A DNA stretch of 23,558 nucleotides. It comes from Rhodobacter sp. GTDB lineage: Bacteria; Pseudomonadota; Alphaproteobacteria; Rhodobacterales; Rhodobacteraceae. Of this stretch, positions 7,591 through 16,100 are shown in pieces; position 1 is the first letter of the stretch, and every line of letters starts with the position of its first letter. Where the stretch lies: positions 1 to 23,558 of the forward strand of contig PNNE01000154.1 of the NCBI GenBank assembly GCA_013824055.1, written 5' to 3'. The notes below the pieces were generated by a model. The model searched no databases. It had not been told where the DNA came from and was given only the letters and a program-made list of their open reading frames with translations. The translations under genes were made by a program, and so were the position numbers.

Positions 7591-7618
7591 ACATTAGGAG
7601 CGGAGAATGGGATTGCAA
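7591..7618 (-). promoter_or_regulatory. Candidate leaderless promoter of the methyltransferase gene, overlapping the comF start
   Basis: On the minus strand TTGCAA (7613-7618), a 16-nt spacer and TAATGT (7591-7596) place the transcription start at or next to the ATG at 7583. No Shine-Dalgarno is visible before that ATG, which fits leaderless translation. The -35 box lies inside the first codons of comF. The -10 is a weak match. Confidence 0.35.
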
Positions 7619-8329
7619 GGCGCGTTGCAGCTACTTTACCCGCCGCAGTGCATTTCCTGTTCGGCCCCCGTGCAAAGCGACTTCGGCCTGTGCGCCGACT
7701 GCTGGCGCGAAACGCCCTTCATCAGCGGGCTGGTCTGCGACAAGTGCGGCGTGCCGCTGCCGGGGCAGGACGCCGGCGAGCATGCCGTGTGCGACGATTG
7801 CATGACCATCGCACGCCCCTGGGACCGGGGTCGCGCTGCGCTGATCTATGACGAGAACGGGCGGCGGCTGGTCCTGGCGCTGAAGCACGGCGACCGCATG
7901 GACCTGGCCCGGCCCGCGGCGGGCTGGATGCTGCGGGCGGCGCGGCCGATCCTGAAGCCCGAAATGCTGGTCGTCCCGGTGCCGCTGCACTGGATGCGGC
8001 TGTTCCGACGGCGGTTCAACCAGGCGGCCCTGCTGTCGCGCAACATCGCAACTGCGGCGGGGTTGCAGCATTGCCCGGATGCGGTGATCCGCAGACGGTC
8101 GACGGGCAACCAGGACGGCAAGACCCGGGACGCGCGCTTTGCCAATCTGGTCGATGCATTCGGCGTTCCGAAGCGCCGGGAAAAGCAGGTTCGCGACCGC
8201 GACGTGCTGGTGGTCGACGACGTGATGACCTCGGGTGCGACCTTTGCCGCGGCAAGCGAGGCGCTTTTTGCGGCAGGCGCGCGCTCGGTTTCGGTTCTGG
8301 GGCTGGCGCGCGTTGCGAAAGGCGGCTGA
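7607..8329 (+). CDS. ComF family protein (double zinc ribbon plus phosphoribosyltransferase domain)
   Basis: This is a 240-aa cytoplasmic protein. The N-terminal zinc ribbon has paired cysteines C15/C18, C29/C32, C44/C47 and C62/C65, followed by a type I phosphoribosyltransferase fold with the PRPP-binding motif VLVVDDVMTSGAT (Asp204-Asp205, loop 208-212). ComF/GntX relatives assist DNA uptake or processing in naturally competent bacteria. No substrate is established for the transferase site, and the role here is unknown. AGGAG (7596-7600) lies 6 nt before ATG 7607. The gene is divergent from the methyltransferase with only 23 nt between start codons, and grxC follows 35 nt downstream. Confidence 0.9.
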   Translation: MGLQGALQLLYPPQCISCSAPVQSDFGLCADCWRETPFISGLVCDKCGVPLPGQDAGEHAVCDDCMTIARPWDRGRAALIYDENGRRLVLALKHGDRMDLARPAAGWMLRAARPILKPEMLVVPVPLHWMRLFRRRFNQAALLSRNIATAAGLQHCPDAVIRRRSTGNQDGKTRDARFANLVDAFGVPKRREKQVRDRDVLVVDDVMTSGATFAAASEALFAAGARSVSVLGLARVAKGG

Positions 8330-8342
8330 ACCCCTGTAGACT
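8313..8342 (+). promoter_or_regulatory. Candidate promoter for grxC-amidase-marR at the comF 3' end
   Basis: TTGCGA (8313-8318), an 18-nt spacer and TAGACT (8337-8342) overlap the comF stop codon. Transcription would start near 8349, just before the AGAGGA ribosome site of grxC. The match to consensus is moderate, so the three downstream genes may instead be read only from comF. Confidence 0.35.
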
Positions 8343-8364
8343 GGCGCGCAAAGAGGACTCCGCG

Positions 8365-8622
8365 ATGCGCACGGTCGAAATCTACACCACGCCCTTCTGC
8401 CCCTACTGCCATGCCGCCAAGCGGCTGCTGCAGAAGAAGGGGGCCAGCTATTCCGAGATCGACGTCAGCCAGGACCCTGCCCTGCGCGCGCAGATGACCC
8501 AGCGCGCGAATGGCCGCCGGACGGTGCCGCAGATCTTCATCGGGGCGCAGCATGTCGGCGGCTCGGACGATCTGCATGCGCTGGACCATGCCGGGAAGCT
8601 TGACCCGATGCTGGCCGATTGA
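8365..8622 (+). CDS. grxC: Glutaredoxin 3
   Basis: This 85-aa thiol oxidoreductase reduces disulfides and mixed disulfides with electrons from glutathione in the cytoplasm. It has the dithiol active site CPYC (Cys12, Cys15), the cis-proline TVP loop and the GGSDDL glutathione-binding stretch, all in the expected order and at the usual length for GrxC. AGAGGA lies 7 nt before ATG 8365. The frame is open upstream into comF, but those residues match nothing of the family. Its TGA overlaps the next start codon as TGATG, so it is translationally coupled to a Nit1-like amidase whose family acts on deaminated glutathione. Confidence 0.95.
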   Translation: MRTVEIYTTPFCPYCHAAKRLLQKKGASYSEIDVSQDPALRAQMTQRANGRRTVPQIFIGAQHVGGSDDLHALDHAGKLDPMLAD

Positions 8623-9470
8623 TGCGCGTCGGGCTGGTGCAACTGACGGTCGGCGATGACCCGGCGGCGAACCTGCCGATGACGCTCGGCCATGTCCGGC
8701 AGGCCGTGGCGCAGGGCGCGGGGTTTGTCCTGACGCCCGAACTGACCAACGGCCTTTCCTCCAGCCGCGCCCACCAGCGCGGCGTCTTCCGGCATGAGGA
8801 GGCTGACGAGACTCTGGCCGCGCTGCAGGCCGAGGCGAAGGCGGCCGGCATCTGGCTGCTGATCGGTTCGCTCGGGTTGCTGACCCATGACGCGGATGGC
8901 CGCTTTGCCAACCGCAGCTTTCTGATCGCACCGGATGGCAGCGTGGCCGCCCGCTACGACAAGATCCACATGTTCGACGTCAACGTCTCGGCGACCGAGG
9001 TCTACCGCGAAAGCGAGGGCTACCGGCCGGGGTCGAAGGCGGTGGTGGCAGAGACCCCGTTCGCGAAGATCGGGATGACGGTCTGCTATGACGTGCGTTT
9101 TCCGGCGCTGTATCGGCGGCTGGCACAGGGCGGCGCGCAGGTCATCACGGTGCCGGCGGCCTTCAACCACCTTACCGGGGCGGCGCATTGGGAAACCCTG
9201 CTGCGGGCGCGGGCGATCGAGACGGGCTGCTTTGTCCTGGCCCCGGCCCAGACCGGCTTTCACCCGGAGACCAACGGCAAGGGCCGCAAGACCCACGGCC
9301 ATTCGCTTGCCATCGCGCCCTGGGGGGAAGTGCTGGCGGATGCGGGAACCGAACCGGGGGTGACGCTGGCGGACCTGGACCTTGCCCGCGTGGCCGAGGC
9401 GCGGGGCCGGGTGCCCTCGCTGACGCATGACCGGAGTTTCGACGGGCCATGGGACTTCGACGGGCCATGA
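8622..9470 (+). CDS. Carbon-nitrogen hydrolase, Nit1-like (probable deaminated glutathione amidase)
   Basis: This 282-aa nitrilase-superfamily enzyme carries the full catalytic triad: Glu40 (TPELTN), Lys114 (KIHMFDV) and Cys155 (VCYDVRFP). The KIHMFDV...ESEGYRPG run is characteristic of the Nit1/YbeM/Nit2 branch. Nit1 hydrolyses deaminated glutathione, a side product of transaminases, as metabolite repair, while Nit2 acts on omega-amides. Position directly behind grxC favours the glutathione-related role, but this is inference. I chose ATG 8622 (TGATG overlap with grxC) over a TTG three bases upstream. The C-terminus repeats FDGP across an 18-nt tandem duplication, and the stop overlaps the MarR start as ATGA. 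Confidence 0.88.
   Translation: MRVGLVQLTVGDDPAANLPMTLGHVRQAVAQGAGFVLTPELTNGLSSSRAHQRGVFRHEEADETLAALQAEAKAAGIWLLIGSLGLLTHDADGRFANRSFLIAPDGSVAARYDKIHMFDVNVSATEVYRESEGYRPGSKAVVAETPFAKIGMTVCYDVRFPALYRRLAQGGAQVITVPAAFNHLTGAAHWETLLRARAIETGCFVLAPAQTGFHPETNGKGRKTHGHSLAIAPWGEVLADAGTEPGVTLADLDLARVAEARGRVPSLTHDRSFDGPWDFDGP
9435..9469 (+). repeat. Short tandem duplication spanning the amidase/marR junction
   Basis: The 14-nt string TTCGACGGGCCATG occurs at 9438-9451 and again 18 nt downstream at 9456-9469. It encodes FDGP twice in the amidase tail. It also presents two in-frame ATG codons for the MarR gene (9449 and 9467) with identical upstream context. Confidence 0.75.
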
Positions 9471-9910
9471 GCGCGGAAAAGGCCGACGACATCGCGGTTG
9501 CCCTGTTCGGCGAGCTGTTCATGGCCGACCAGCTGGCGCGCAACCGCATCTCGAAGGTCCTGCCCAAGGGGATGGAGCTGTCGCATTTTTCCGTGCTGAA
9601 CCACCTGGCGCGGATCAACGACGAGCGCACTCCGGCGCAACTGGCAAGATCGTTCCATGTGACGCGCGGGGCGATGACCAACACGCTGACCAAGCTGGAA
9701 TGGGCGGGCCATGTCCACATCCGCCCCGACTGGGAGGACGCCCGACAGAAATTCGTGGCGATCAGCCCCTCGGGCCGGTCCGCGCGGGAATCGGCGCTGG
9801 CCAGCGTGGTGCCGCTGATCGCCGAGGTCGTGCAGGCCATCGGGGCCGACCGGGTGCGGGCGCTGCTGCCGGTGCTGCGCGAGTTGCGGATCAAGCTGGA
9901 GGACGACTGA
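9467..9910 (+). CDS. MarR family transcriptional regulator
   Basis: This 147-aa winged-helix repressor-type protein would bind DNA as a dimer. The HTH lies at ~58-85 (TPAQLARSFHVTRGAMTNTLTKLE), with the wing and D-x-R-type motif in DWEDARQKFVAISPSG (~93-108). Helices at both ends form the dimer interface. The effector is unknown. MarR proteins often respond to phenolic ligands or oxidants and control neighbouring genes, so regulation of the grxC-amidase unit is possible. ATG 9467 overlaps the amidase stop (ATGA). An in-frame ATG at 9449 would add six residues and arises from the tandem repeat at the junction. Confidence 0.88.
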   Translation: MSAEKADDIAVALFGELFMADQLARNRISKVLPKGMELSHFSVLNHLARINDERTPAQLARSFHVTRGAMTNTLTKLEWAGHVHIRPDWEDARQKFVAISPSGRSARESALASVVPLIAEVVQAIGADRVRALLPVLRELRIKLEDD

Positions 9911-9975
9911 CCCGACGGGTCATGTCGGAAATGCCATAGCCCTGCCGGTTCCGCCCGGCCGCAGGCTTATAGCCC

Positions 9976-10006
9976 TTGCCCTGTCAGCCGTATCTTCGCA
10001 TAGATT
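9976..10006 (+). promoter_or_regulatory. Weak candidate promoter before yjbH
   Basis: In the 123-nt gap after the MarR gene, TTGCCC (9976-9981) and TAGATT (10001-10006) are 19 nt apart. The spacer is long and the boxes are partial matches. No terminator is seen after the MarR gene, and no good ribosome site precedes the ATG at 10034. Confidence 0.28.
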
Positions 10007-10033
10007 GAGGCATCATCCCAAGAACCGGTCATC

Positions 10034-12121
10034 ATGCAGCCTTCCTCCCGTCTTCTTGCATTGCTTGCCCTGGGCACCGCGCTGGTCAGTGCCCCCGCCC
10101 TGGCGGAAATGCCGGGCACGCTGAACCTGAACGGCGCGACGGGCCTGATCGACATGCCTTCGGGCGATGCGCAGCGGGATGCGACGTTCTCGTTCTCGAC
10201 CGCGCTGATCGGGCCGGTGACCCGGTCGACGCTGAGCTTCCAGTTCAGCGAACGGCTGTCCGGCTCGTTCCGCTTTCAGACCTGGCGCGACTTTGATCCG
10301 GTTGCAGGCGATGAAAGCGACCGCAGCATCGACCTGCGCTATCAGGTGCTGAAGGAAGGCAGGATTGCCCCGGCGCTGACCATCGGGTTGCAGGACCTGA
10401 CGGGGCGGGGGCTGTATTCGTCGGAATATGTCGCGGCGACGAAGACCTTTGGCGACAAGGTCAAGGTCACGGCGGGCCTGGGTTGGGGGCGGCTTGGCAG
10501 CGATGGCGGGATCGGCTCGCCCTTCGGCAGCCGGCCTCCGGTCGATCCGCTGGGGGTGCCCAATGCCGACCAGTGGTTCCGCGGCGAGGCGGCGCCGTTC
10601 GCGGGCCTGGAATACAGGGTCAACGACGACTGGACGCTGAAGGCGGAATACTCCTCGGACGCCTACGTGCTTGAGGACGCCGAGCGCGGGCTGATCCAGC
10701 GTGACAGCCCGTTCAACTTTGGTGTCGAATACCAGCGCAGCCCCTACATGCGCTTCGGCGCCTATTCGCTGTACGGGTCGGAATTGGCGCTGGCCTTCCA
10801 CATCATCCTGGACCCGAAAAGCCGCGCGACGGGCGGGATCGTCGGCAAGGCTCCGGTCCCGGTCAAGGCGCGGCCCGCCCGCGCAGCCGACCCCGAGGCC
10901 TATGACGGCGGCTGGGTCAGCCAACCCGACGCCGGACCGATCCTGCGGCAGAACCTGGCCAAGCGGCTGGCCAGGGACGGGATCGCAGTCGAGAACCTGG
11001 CCTATACGGCCGACACCGTGCAGGTGCGCATCCGCAATGGCCGGATCGACGCCGGCTCGCAGGCGATCGGCCGCACGGCCCGGGCGCTTAGCCATGTGAT
11101 GCCCGCATCGGTCGAAGTGTTCGAGATCGTGCCCGTGGTGAACGGCATCGGCGCATCCAAGGTCACCATCCGCCGCAGCGACCTGGAGGCGCTGGAATAC
11201 ACCGCCGACAATGCCACCCTGCTGCGCGAAAGGGTGACAGTCACCGACGCCGGCCCCGCTCCGGCCTGGTCGCTGGGCGACGAAGAGCTTTACCCCAAGT
11301 TCCGCTGGAGCCTTCGCCCCGTCGTCCGCCTGTCCGAACCGATGGAGGGTGACGTCGGCTTGCGGCTGTCGGCCAACTACGACATGGCGCCGGGCTGGGT
11401 GCTTTCCGGCTCGATCTACAAGGAAATCGCCAGCAACCGCGAGACATCCGTCTCGACCTCGACCTTGCCGCGCGTCCGCACCGACGGCGCGCGCTACAGC
11501 GAACTGGGCGATCCGGCGCTGGAGAAGCTGACGCTGGCCTGGTTCGCCCGCCCGGCCGACAGCTTCTATTCCCGGCTGTCCGTCGGCTACCTGGAGCGGA
11601 TGCACGCCGGGGTCTCGGGCGAGCTGCTGTGGAAGCCGGTCGACAGCCAGCTCGCGCTGGGGGCCGAGGTGAACTACAGCAGGCAGCGCGACACCGACGG
11701 TGGGCTGGGCTTCGGCGAATACGACTATGACATCGTCACCGGTCATGTTTCGGCCTATTACGATTTCGGCAACGGCTACCTGGGTCAGCTGGATGTCGGC
11801 CGCTATCTGGCGGGCGATGTGGGGGCGACCGTGTCGGTCGACCGGGTCTTTGCCAATGGCTGGCGCGTCGGCGCCTTTGCCACGGTCACCGATGTCAGTG
11901 CCGAAGACTTCGGCGAGGGCGGGTTCGACAAGGGTGTGCGCCTGACCATACCGTTCAACTGGGCGCTTGGCACCGACACCCGTCGCGGCCTTGACCTGAA
12001 CTTCCGGCCCAACGGCGGCGACGGCGGCGCGCGGCTGAGCGTCGATGACCGGCTCTACCAGTCGATCCGCGAGTATCACACGGACGGGCTTGACCCCGAC
12101 TGGGGAAGGGTCTGGCGGTGA
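10034..12121 (+). CDS. yjbH: YjbH-like outer-membrane protein of exopolysaccharide locus
   Basis: The product is a 695-aa exported protein with a signal peptide cut near residue 24 (APALA then EMPG). Residues ~25-260 and ~420-690 are rich in alternating beta-strand sequence, typical of a YjbH beta-barrel. Between them (~285-400) is a mixed alpha/beta segment with no barrel character, probably periplasmic. In E. coli yjbEFGH is linked to extracellular polysaccharide production and Rcs control, and YjbH is thought to form an outer-membrane channel. The next gene is the yjbF partner and overlaps the stop by 4 nt (GTGA). No yjbG-like gene is present here. Assignment to the family is firm; the transported polymer is unknown. 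Confidence 0.88.
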   Translation: MQPSSRLLALLALGTALVSAPALAEMPGTLNLNGATGLIDMPSGDAQRDATFSFSTALIGPVTRSTLSFQFSERLSGSFRFQTWRDFDPVAGDESDRSIDLRYQVLKEGRIAPALTIGLQDLTGRGLYSSEYVAATKTFGDKVKVTAGLGWGRLGSDGGIGSPFGSRPPVDPLGVPNADQWFRGEAAPFAGLEYRVNDDWTLKAEYSSDAYVLEDAERGLIQRDSPFNFGVEYQRSPYMRFGAYSLYGSELALAFHIILDPKSRATGGIVGKAPVPVKARPARAADPEAYDGGWVSQPDAGPILRQNLAKRLARDGIAVENLAYTADTVQVRIRNGRIDAGSQAIGRTARALSHVMPASVEVFEIVPVVNGIGASKVTIRRSDLEALEYTADNATLLRERVTVTDAGPAPAWSLGDEELYPKFRWSLRPVVRLSEPMEGDVGLRLSANYDMAPGWVLSGSIYKEIASNRETSVSTSTLPRVRTDGARYSELGDPALEKLTLAWFARPADSFYSRLSVGYLERMHAGVSGELLWKPVDSQLALGAEVNYSRQRDTDGGLGFGEYDYDIVTGHVSAYYDFGNGYLGQLDVGRYLAGDVGATVSVDRVFANGWRVGAFATVTDVSAEDFGEGGFDKGVRLTIPFNWALGTDTRRGLDLNFRPNGGDGGARLSVDDRLYQSIREYHTDGLDPDWGRVWR

Positions 12122-12810
12122 AGCCTGTGAAACTGGCGCTGGCCGGGCTGGCCGCTGTGGCTCTGCTGGCGGGGTGCGGCAACGACACGACCCCCAATCC
12201 GATGGCCGCTGCCGTCGGGGCCGTGGCAAAGACCGGCATGGCGAAGCTGAAGGGGCAGTCGGCAGAGGCGGCGCCCGCTGCCCAACCCGCCTCGCCCGAA
12301 GCTCTGCGGGCCGAGCTGGCGCAGGCCGGCCAGCCGATCCTGCTGGTGTCGTCGAAGGCGCTGGGTCAGACCGGCTTCCTGACTGTCAGCGACGCGAAGG
12401 GCGGCGTGCTGACCTGGGCCACCCCCGACGGCGCGACCTTCTCGCAGCGCGATGGCGTGCTGATCCAGACCCGCGGCCTTGGCTTCGACCTGATGTCGGC
12501 CCAGGCCCCTTCGGTGGGGCAGCTTCGGCAGGTCGGAACTTCGTATCAGCGGGTCTACTTCTTCCTGGGTCCCGACGACCAGGGGACGCGGCGCACCTAT
12601 GACTGCGTGACCAGCAGCCTTGGCGCCGAGCGCATCGAGGTGCTGGGCCGCGCCCATGCGACCACCCGTCTGACCGAGACCTGCACGCGCAGTTCCGGCG
12701 GCGGCAAGGTCACCAACGAGTTCTGGATCGAGGGCGCGATGATTCGCCAGTCGCGCCAATGGGTCAGCGGGGGCCTGGGCCACATCGACTTTGCCCGCGT
12801 GATCGACTGA
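12118..12810 (+). CDS. yjbF: YjbF/GfcB family lipoprotein
   Basis: This 230-aa lipoprotein has a clear signal and lipobox LAGC with Cys20. After a low-complexity Ala/Gln/Pro linker (to ~residue 60), the GfcB/YjbF domain runs to the end, with motifs PILLVSSKALGQTGFL, GGVLTWATPDGATFSQRDGVLIQTRGLGFDLMS and QRVYFFLGPD. GfcB is an outer-membrane lipoprotein of group 4 capsule loci, and YjbF its counterpart beside YjbH. The start is GTG 12118, overlapping the yjbH stop, with GGGAAGGG about 9 nt upstream, so the two are co-translated. Both proteins probably form an envelope complex that handles a surface polysaccharide (inference). Confidence 0.87.
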   Translation: MKPVKLALAGLAAVALLAGCGNDTTPNPMAAAVGAVAKTGMAKLKGQSAEAAPAAQPASPEALRAELAQAGQPILLVSSKALGQTGFLTVSDAKGGVLTWATPDGATFSQRDGVLIQTRGLGFDLMSAQAPSVGQLRQVGTSYQRVYFFLGPDDQGTRRTYDCVTSSLGAERIEVLGRAHATTRLTETCTRSSGGGKVTNEFWIEGAMIRQSRQWVSGGLGHIDFARVID

Positions 12811-12814
12811 CCTG

Positions 12815-12852
12815 CTGCACCGAATCCGACCCAGGCCCGGTGTTTCGTGCAG
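12815..12852 (+). terminator. Imperfect hairpin after yjbF, possible terminator or processing site
   Basis: CTGCA plus CGAA pairs with TTCG plus TGCAG, leaving one bulged C, and the loop holds a further CCG/CGG pair. The structure starts 4 nt after the yjbF stop. No T-run follows, so it is not a standard intrinsic terminator. The rest of the gap to 12981 has a GATAAT at 12881-12886 without a convincing -35. Confidence 0.3.
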
Positions 12853-12981
12853 AAACCGCTGCGATTCATGCACAATTCAGGATAATCTTTACCGATCCGG
12901 TTCAGAACCCATGCAAGGGGCGGGCCGGACGCCTATCCTTGGACACCGACTTCGATACCGACAGGTTGGACGGAGGGCCGG

Positions 12982-13179
12982 ATGAAATCGCTGATCGCAG
13001 TCGCGCTGTCCCTTGCGCTTGCCGTCCCGCTTCAGGCCGGTGGCCCAGTCGTCGTGGTCGAAGAACCGCCCGTCGTGGTGGAGGAGGGCGCCGCCTCCAG
13101 CAAAGGCCTTCTGCCCTGGCTGATGGTGCCCCTGGTCCTGTGCATCGTGATGTGCGGCGCGGAAGACGACCCCGACTGA
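12982..13179 (+). CDS. Small exported protein with Val/Glu repeat and C-terminal hydrophobic segment
   Basis: I do not recognise a named family. The 65-aa product has an N-terminal signal peptide (MKSLIAVALSLALAVPLQA, likely cleaved before GGPV), a short acidic repeat (VVVEEPP then VVVEE), a Gly/Ser/Ala linker, and a hydrophobic stretch LLPWLMVPLVLCIVMC (~43-58) followed by an acidic tail. Small proteins of this layout are, to my knowledge, common in Rhodobacteraceae. GGAGGG lies 4 nt before ATG 12982. It follows yjbHF by 171 nt on the same strand and ends only 4 nt from the convergent tamB stop. A role like the small YjbE protein of E. coli is possible but unsupported by similarity I can see. 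Confidence 0.7.
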   Translation: MKSLIAVALSLALAVPLQAGGPVVVVEEPPVVVEEGAASSKGLLPWLMVPLVLCIVMCGAEDDPD

Positions 13180-13183
13180 GGGC

Positions 13184-16100
13184 TCAGTAATCCCTTTCCA
13201 GGAAGACCCCGATCCCGGTTTCGCCATCTGCGCCGACACGCCCCTTGACCGTCAAGCCCTCGCGCAGATCGAGGTTGAGGTTGATCTGGCTCTTGCCCTC
13301 CTGATCGATCTCGACTTCGGTGTAGATGTTCTCGGTGATGTACTTGCCCACCCTGACCGCCGCCGACCCATCCTCGGAGGTGATGAGATCAAGGTCGTCC
13401 AGCCCGAAGTTGCGCCGCAGGTTGCCCACCAGCCCCTCGCCGCTTCGTCCCGCCAGGACCGCCACCGCATTGGCCAGTTGCGCCGCCTGCAGGGCCGAGA
13501 TCCTGTCCAGCCCGCGACCGAACAGAAGCCGGGCCAGGACCTCTTCCTGCGGCAGCTCCGGGGATGAGCTGAACCGGACGACGGGGTCGTTCGCCGGACC
13601 TTCCACCGTGACCGTGCTGGTGATCCCGTCGCTGTCCGTGCTGGCGGCCACGCTGATCTGCGGGATCAGACTGCCCTCAAGGCTCAGGTCGGCGCGCGAC
13701 AGCACCAGCCTTCGGCCCAGGATGTCCAGCCGCCCCCGGATCAGCTGGAAGCTGCCTGCCGGGATCACACTGTCCGTCCTGCCCGACAGGCGCAGCTCGC
13801 CACCCAGCTCGGCGTCGATCCCCCGCCCCCGGATGAAGACCTGCGACGGGGCCAGGATGGTGACGTCCAGCGCGAGGGGGCGGGCCTGCTCGCGGGTCGC
13901 GCGTCCGTCGGCGTCCCCCAGCAGGCCCGCCTTGCGACGGGTTTCGCGGACTGGAGCGGGTTCGCGCGCATGGTCGATGTCCAGCAGCGCGGCCGCCGAA
14001 CTGAAGCCCGAAGCGGGAACCCGGACCTCGGTCTCGGACAGCGCAAGCGTGCCGGACAGAAGCGCCCCGCCCAGAAGCGGGCCGCGCAGGGTCAGGGCAC
14101 CGCTGATCCGCGTGTCGAACAGCTCGGGGTCGTACAGACGCAGCGCGTCCAGAGTCAGCGCCAGGTCGGCGTCGCGCGCGCCGGTCAGCTGGATCGGCCC
14201 GTCCACCCGCAGCCGCCCGCCCGAAGACAGCCCCGAGGTCGCCTGCAGCTGCAGTGACCCGCCTTGCAGCGTGCCGATCGCCTCGACCCCCTGCAGCGAC
14301 AGGCCCAGGTCCGGATCGACGATGCGCCCGTTCGACAGCGTGACCCGCCCGGACAGCGATGCCAGGGTCAGCGGTCCCGCAAGCCGCAGGTCATAGCCGA
14401 TGTCCCCCGAGGCGGACCTTGGCGCGATGAACAGGTTGGCCAGCCCCGCCGCCCCGGAGCCCCGGATCGCCAGATCCGCCGAGCCGAACCCGTTCGCGAT
14501 GCGCCCTGCCACCGCAGCGCGGATCTGGCCGGGACCTGACCCGGTCATGTCCACCGCATAGCCCGTGGCATCCTGCGTGGCGCTGCCGGCAAATGTGAGC
14601 GGTCCCTCAAGTTCTGGAACGATCAGACCCAGGTTCGCCAGCCGCGCTTCCAGGTCGATCCGCCGCAGATCTCCGGCGATTTCGCCCCGCGCAGTGGCGG
14701 AAAGCTGCGGGTTCGCCAGTTCGGCCGACCGCACCTGCAGGGCGCCATCCTTGACGCCAAGGTCCAGCTCCAGCCGGCTTTCCCCCGCCAGCAGCCTGTC
14801 GGCCTGCGGGCTGCCCAGCCGCAGCGACTGCCCGGTGCCCGACAGTTGCAGCCGCCCAGCCTCGGGCAGGCCGGTGAAGCTGCCCTCAAGTGCCAGCGCC
14901 CCGCCATAGCCCGGTCCCAGCACCGACAGATCGTCCAGGCGAACCGTTCCCGACAGGTCGGAGCCTTGGTTCGACAGGGTGCCGTCGGCTTGTGCCACCA
15001 GCCCGCCCGCAACCAGGTCAAGGTTGCGCAACACGGTCCCGCTGTCGTCCCGGCGGATCGAGGCGGCAAGCGTGGACCGCCCGGCCAGCAGCCGGTCGAT
15101 CTGCGGCACGTCCAGGCTCAGGCCGCTGCCGTCAAAGGCCAGGTCCAGATCGAGGAACCCCGACAACCGGCTGGCCGACCCGCTGGCGACCAGCGTCCCC
15201 GACCCGCCCAGCGGCCGCCCCGCCAGCCCCGAGAACCGCGCGAAGTCATCGGCCTGAACCGTCAGCTTGCCGCTGGCCAGGAAGGCATCCTCCAGCCCTT
15301 CGATCTTGACCGCCCCCGCCAAGGTCAGCCCCGCGCCGTCCAGCCGGATGCCGGAAAGCTGCAGCGCCCCGGCACCTTCCCGAGCGAACAGCCGCAGCGA
15401 GCCTGCAATCTCGGTTCCCAGGGCGCGGGCCAGCGCGGGATCGGTCGGCGCGATCCCCGAGGCCGCAAGGCTCAGCGTCCCGCCAAAGCTGTTTCCGGCA
15501 GAGGTTCGGCCGAGCCGGCCCGAGCCGCCCAGTTCCGCCCGCGCCAGCTTCAGGTCGGGGTGGTCCAGGCCTTGCAGCGTGACCTCTCCCGACCAGCCCT
15601 CATCCCCGGCCGCCGTCTTCAGGTGAAAGTCCGCCCGCGCCAGCCTGGTATCGGCGGCGAAGGGCACGGCCACCGGCACGCCATCCGGCGCGGCAAGCGT
15701 TCCGGTCACGTCGAACCATTCGGGCAGCCCGTCCGCCGCGATCTCGGCCGATCCGCCCAGGGTCAGCGACCGGGTCACAAGGTCGAAGCGATCCACCGTC
15801 GTCCGTCCCGCCGCCGTCCGCCGGGCATCCAGCTTCAAGGCGACTTCGGTGCCGAAGAACGCCACCTGCTCGGGCGCCAGCACGGGGGCAAGGTCGCCGG
15901 ACAGGTCCGCCAGCAGGCGATGGCCCGACGGTTCTGCCGCCTGCACCTGCACGCTGCCCGCCAGCCGCTCGGCCCCGTCGGTTGCCAAGGTCACATCGGC
16001 AAGGAAATCGTCGATCGTCGCTTCGCCCTGCACCCGCAGCAAGGCCGAGGGTCGGCCGGGCACGCTCAGGAGGTTCACGAAGATCCCCTCGGCATCTTCC

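Noticed and set aside
8071..8364. N-terminal extension of grxC into comF
   Set aside because: The sequence is an out-of-frame reading of comF. Glutaredoxin 3 begins at 8365 with a ribosome site and has the usual length from there.
10013..12229. A 738-codon minus-strand open frame opposite yjbH
   Set aside because: The plus strand encodes a signal peptide, a beta-rich outer-membrane protein and a coupled partner gene. The antisense product is compositionally biased with no motifs.
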